Below, in pieces: positions 61,033 through 64,000 of a stretch of DNA of 64,000 bases. Location of the stretch: NCBI GenBank assembly GCA_963652365.1, contig CAVJTH010000001.1, positions 163,318 to 227,317 of the forward strand. The letters run 5' to 3'. Source of the stretch: Hallerella sp963652365. Lineage in GTDB: Bacteria; Fibrobacterota; Fibrobacteria; Fibrobacterales; Fibrobacteraceae. The position numbers and the translations under genes were made by a program. The notes under the pieces were generated by a model that saw only the letters and a program-made list of their open reading frames with translations, was not told the DNA's origin and ran no database searches. Positions within the stretch are counted from its first letter, which is position 1. Every line of letters starts with the position of its first letter.

Positions 61033-61468
61033 TTATTTGCCGATGTTTACAAATTGTGGGGTGAGGGCATTGCAATCAGTTTCTGCTGTCGGTTCATTAT
61101 TGTTAATGGTATTTGTATATTCAACAACACCCATTAACTGTTTCAGCAGCAACGCTCCAAATAGAACCACCTTTACAATCATTCAATTTTGCTAAACTTG
61201 TCGCCTTCCAACCGTCAACGGAACCGCTTTCCGCAGGAACCGTCACTGTTGTCTGGCCTTCTGCTTTTTCGCATGCGGTTCCTTCTGTATTTGTGTTTGC
61301 GCCAGATGGGCAAGTCACCGTCACTTTGGCATTTCCTCCCGAATATGTAAACGATGTTGTTGAACCGGTTGCATCGCTTGCTTTTGTTGCACCAGGAGCA
61401 ATATATCCAATAGAGACCCAGTTTCCGACCGTATTACTTTCGCTTGCATACGCATCCTGCAGTTTCAC
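61033..61468 (-). pseudogene. type IV pilin-like C-terminal cassette with frameshift
   Basis: The frame from 61468 reads VKLQDAYASESNTVGNWVSI (GTG codon first), then GYIAPGATKASDATGSTTSF, a Thr/Ser-rich middle with one Cys pair (CPSGANTNTEGTAC), and GWKATSLAKLNDCKGG. It stops at 61121. One base too many in a CCC/GGG run at 61130-61132 explains this: removing it continues the frame to 61033 and gives a typical end, DCNALTPQFVNIGK. No leader is present; an in-frame stop lies about 24 nt upstream of the shared block. It is the inverted partner of the cassette at 59626. Confidence 0.75.
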
Positions 61469-61472
61469 GTAG
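61450..61472 (-). repeat. 23-bp pilin cassette block, right copy (inverted)
   Basis: Exact reverse complement of 59622-59644. The two copies form inverted repeats 1,851 bp apart edge to edge, with both cassettes reading inward. Confidence 0.95.
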
Positions 61473-61653
61473 GAGGTTATAGAATAGGATCGCCATCATC
61501 CACAAGTCAAGGTACATCGAATACGTGGCCCTGTAGAACATAAAGCTACGTTTTCGCCAAAAATGAGGTGTTTTTCGGTGTGCATTCTTTAAACTTTGGC
61601 CTTTACCAAACGGCAATAATTTATATTTATCTGCAAAAACGGAAAAGGCTCTC

Positions 61654-63003
61654 ATGAAAATAAAAAGCATAGAAATTACAAATTTTCGAGGCTTTGAACA
61701 CCAAAAAGTTTTCTTGGATAAAGATATTTGCGTTGTAATCGGCAATAATACCGCTGGGAAAACCACCTTGTTAAAAGCTTTACAGATTGGTCTAGGCGCA
61801 TTTCTCCAATCCATGGATTCGCTTCCTGGAGGCAAGGCCTACCTAAGAAATTTTTCAGCCTTTGATGTTTTAAAAAAATACGACCCAGAAAAAAAAGATT
61901 ATCTTTCAAACAACGAAAATCCGAGCATTCGTATAAATGCCCAAGTTTATTCAAATGATTATGAAGAAGGCGTTTTGAAGAAATCTTCTTTTAACGAGAT
62001 ATCTTGGATTAGAAAGTTTAAAGGAACAAAAACATCCCACACTCGCCAAGATGTCGGCGACTTAATTGATTTTGTAAAACAAATGGAAATGCTCAGGAAT
62101 GAAAAAAAACACAATGCAATTCTTCCTTTACTATTGTCCTTTGGAGCAAAAAGAACTTCGGACGCACAACTACACAATCGCGGAAAAGCAAAAGAAAGAC
62201 TATCTCGTGTAGCCAAAGCGTATAAACTAGCATTACATGATAAAGTTGATTACGAAGGTGCCCAAAACTGGCTCAAGCACTACGACAAAGACATTACGGA
62301 TGAAAAGGAATTCTTAGGCACAAGAGAATCATTTTTTGATGCTTTGCAAAAGGCTATCCCGGCTCTATCTGAAATAGACTTCGATAGAGGCGAAATCGAA
62401 GCAATTGTTTCGGTAACAGGACACGAGCCGTCCCGACACCATTTATCGTATATGAGCGATGGTTTGCAGTCAATGGTTAACATTGTTTCTGAAATAGCTC
62501 ACCGCTGTATAGAACTAAACGGTTTTTTAGGAAATCGTGCTGTTTCTGAAACACCTGGCGTAGTTATTATCGATGAAGTAGATTTATATTTGCACCCGCA
62601 TTGGCAAAGACACGTGTTAAGAGATCTTCATTCCGCTTTTCCTAAGATTCAATTCATTGTATCCACCCATAGTCCTTTTATCGTACAAAGTTTAGATAGC
62701 GACGATTGTTTAATTAGTTTTGATAGCGGCGTCCTTAATGGCGGAGCGCCCTTCAAAGAAGGTTTGGAAGATATCGCTCAAAATAGAATGGGAATGCCAC
62801 AGGAAATTAGGTCAAAAAAATTTATGGAAATGGAAAAGGCCGCTAAAGAATTCTTTGAAGCGTTGGACAATCATAGTGAAAATATTGACTCTCTAAAAGA
62901 ACAACTTGATCAGTTGGAAGCAGAATATAGCGATGATCCTGCTTATTTGGCTTTAATTAGGTCTGAATATAGAGCCAGAACAAAATCTAAGGGGGTGCAA
63001 TGA
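61654..63003 (+). CDS. ptuA: AAA ATPase of a Septu-type defense system (PtuA-like)
   Basis: 449 residues. MKIKSIEITNFRGFEHQKVF is an SMC/OLD-type ATPase start; Walker A GNNTAGKTT lies at 30-38, the signature-like LSYMSDGLQSMVNIV near 265, Walker B VVIIDEVDLYLHPHWQ near 302 and the switch FIVSTHSPFIVQSL near 332. The C-terminal part is a charged helix (ENIDSLKEQLDQLEAEYSDD). The next gene is an HNH nuclease overlapping by 4 nt (ATGA), the layout of Septu. In Septu the ATPase and nuclease form a complex that acts on phage infection. AT-rich, unlike core genes. Confidence 0.85.
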   Translation: MKIKSIEITNFRGFEHQKVFLDKDICVVIGNNTAGKTTLLKALQIGLGAFLQSMDSLPGGKAYLRNFSAFDVLKKYDPEKKDYLSNNENPSIRINAQVYSNDYEEGVLKKSSFNEISWIRKFKGTKTSHTRQDVGDLIDFVKQMEMLRNEKKHNAILPLLLSFGAKRTSDAQLHNRGKAKERLSRVAKAYKLALHDKVDYEGAQNWLKHYDKDITDEKEFLGTRESFFDALQKAIPALSEIDFDRGEIEAIVSVTGHEPSRHHLSYMSDGLQSMVNIVSEIAHRCIELNGFLGNRAVSETPGVVIIDEVDLYLHPHWQRHVLRDLHSAFPKIQFIVSTHSPFIVQSLDSDDCLISFDSGVLNGGAPFKEGLEDIAQNRMGMPQEIRSKKFMEMEKAAKEFFEALDNHSENIDSLKEQLDQLEAEYSDDPAYLALIRSEYRARTKSKGVQ

Positions 63004-63749
63004 GACCAGTAAAAAAAACTAATGTTGGGCAAACCATAAATTTTATCAACTCCAAAAACGAGAAAGAAGAAATCACTGTAAAATCGGACTATCCCAATTA
63101 TAGCGAAGCCAAAAATCCTTTGATAGGCTGTTTAGGCAGTTATTGTTCTTATTGTGAAGCCCCCATGGCTTTCGGAAATTTGCAAGTAGAACACTTAAGT
63201 CCAAAAGCACATGGCGGAGCAAATAAATGGGAAAACTTCTTATTGAGCTGCAACGTATGCAATTCCATAAAAGCTCATCCAGAAAATATTGAATTATCCG
63301 ATTATCACTGGCCACACGTAAACAATACTTTTTATGATTATATCTATGATTGCGGTGGGCGCATACTGTTGAATCCGCAATTAAAAGGCTTGTCTAAAGA
63401 TAGAGCACAAAAGCTGTACAATTGGCTAAAATTAGGACGACATCCTAAAGCTTCTCAAAACATTCCATCCACTGCTGATTTTCGATGGCGAGCAAGATAT
63501 GAAACCTGGAATAAAGCATTAAAAAGTAGAAAGAAGTTTGAATCCGGCAGTGATTCCCTCTCCGAAATTATTGAAGATGCAAAAAAATATGGTTATTGGT
63601 CCATTTGGTTCACAGTATTTAAAGATTGTCCAGATATTCGAAAAGCTTTAATAGAAAATTTTGAGGGAACGGAGTCGGCTTGTTTTGATCCAAATAATGG
63701 ATATGCTCCAAAAGTTAGAAACCCGGCAAACACGAAGGATCCTGTGTGA
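63000..63749 (+). CDS. ptuB: HNH endonuclease of a Septu-type defense system (PtuB-like)
   Basis: 249 residues, begins MRPVKKTNVGQTINFINSKN, the usual PtuB-like start. Zinc-type Cys pair CSYC near 46-49, HNH core LQVEHLSPKAHGGANKWENF near 61-80, second pair LLSCNVCNSIKAHP near 82-92. The ATG overlaps the ptuA stop. The C-terminal half is helical (RWRARYETWNKALKSRKKFE) and not assigned. Likely nicks or cuts DNA under control of PtuA. Retron- or Zorya-type neighbours were not seen, so this looks like a stand-alone Septu. Confidence 0.85.
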   Translation: MRPVKKTNVGQTINFINSKNEKEEITVKSDYPNYSEAKNPLIGCLGSYCSYCEAPMAFGNLQVEHLSPKAHGGANKWENFLLSCNVCNSIKAHPENIELSDYHWPHVNNTFYDYIYDCGGRILLNPQLKGLSKDRAQKLYNWLKLGRHPKASQNIPSTADFRWRARYETWNKALKSRKKFESGSDSLSEIIEDAKKYGYWSIWFTVFKDCPDIRKALIENFEGTESACFDPNNGYAPKVRNPANTKDPV

Positions 63750-63774
63750 CCCATCTAGGCTTCTCTAAAAAAAG

Positions 63775-63795
63775 CCAAACTAGGCGCCTGTTTGG
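63775..63795. other. near-perfect inverted repeat after ptuB
   Basis: CCAAAC (63775-63780) and GTTTGG (63790-63795) enclose AGGCGCCT with one extra T. No T run follows. It could be a weak terminator or part of an element end. Confidence 0.35.
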
Positions 63796-63889
63796 GAAAA
63801 TCAATCTTGTCTCGTTCTATATAAATTCGACAGTAAACCTGGCCTAGCATTTTTGAACAAGCTGCTCTCAAAAAAATAAGAATCTATCC

Positions 63890-64000
63890 CTAAATAGCTT
63901 TTGCCTTTCTGAAGGCGATTCTCCCCGCCGCGAGATACAGCAGCGCCATGTAGGACGCGTCCGTCTTCTCGAACCTCACCAGCAGCTTGCGGTACCGGTT
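63890..64000 (-). CDS. IS5-like transposase, C-terminal end (cut by window edge)
   Basis: The last 36 codons on the minus strand end in TAG at 63890-63892: NRYRKLLVRFEKTDASYMAL and LYLAAGRIAFRKAKAI. The motif NRxRxLLVRFEKxxxxYxAxLxLAxxRI is typical of the C-terminus of IS5-family DDE transposases. The segment is GC-rich, unlike the AT-rich island beside it. It probably belongs to an insertion sequence continuing beyond the window. Confidence 0.8.
   Translation of the reverse strand, partial: NRYRKLLVRFEKTDASYMALLYLAAGRIAFRKAKAI

Noticed and set aside
61434..61835. Minus-strand frame with SFMFYRATYSMYLDLWMM, considered a transposase remnant
   Set aside because: Only about 25 residues look protein-like, it runs over the start of ptuA, and no transposase motif could be confirmed.

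Overview
The window looks like a chromosomal segment of a fibre-degrading Fibrobacterota bacterium (Fibrobacteraceae, Fibrobacter/Hallerella-like). This is inferred from four traits: a SprA/Sov-type giant outer-membrane protein, secreted enzymes ending in type IX secretion (T9SS)-like C-terminal sorting domains, a Ser-rich linker in a secreted protease, and a CE4 esterase joined to a CBM6 module. Most of the window is GC-rich, densely packed and housekeeping-like. Two stretches are clearly AT-rich and look acquired: about 38,440-41,250, and about 59,210 to the right end.

Layout. 1-4,400: recO (cut by the window edge), a HIT protein, tex and galE. 4,500-8,000: a small lipoprotein, the ABC-F ATPase uup, and an Rpn-family nuclease with a 42-bp minisatellite. 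8,200-12,600: glmM-glmS-scpA, joining amino-sugar synthesis to chromosome segregation. 12,600-18,300: a zinc metallopeptidase pair, an XRE regulator, an FKBP lipoprotein, an M23 lipoprotein, an S41 protease lipoprotein and an LRR protein. 18,300-21,760: a stand-alone AIPR-family (abortive infection) gene behind a palindrome, then an MFS transporter. 22,217-30,130: sprA and a split chromate transporter. 30,134-36,400: a secreted CE4-CBM6 deacetylase and an M6 metalloprotease, both with sorting-like C-termini, flanking apt and a purine permease. 36,555-42,631: a three-gene surface operon (beta-helix protein, zincin lipoprotein, SUMF1-like protein), partly AT-rich. 42,811-47,879: an outer-membrane protein with two Rrf2 regulators, LpoB and COG3014 lipoproteins, a methyltransferase and AlkD. 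48,085-59,208: an AT-hook protein, malQ and a GH13 amylase (glycogen/maltodextrin), secDF, CorA, a ClC channel and a Nudix-Nim fusion.

The right end (59,260-64,000) is an accessory island. It holds small hypothetical genes, a GNAT-type (toxin-like) acetyltransferase, two N-terminally truncated pilin-like cassettes that face each other, a Septu-type antiphage pair (ptuA-ptuB), and the end of an IS5-like transposase. A shared 23-bp block sits at the outer edge of each pilin cassette as an inverted repeat enclosing about 1.85 kb. This is the geometry of a shufflon or a silent pilin store, and it is the most interesting signal in the window.

Working together: sprA and the two sorting-domain enzymes point to a T9SS secreting hydrolases. 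The pilin cassettes, Septu, GNAT and AIPR genes point to variable surface structures and phage conflict. No rRNA, tRNA or CRISPR array was seen.
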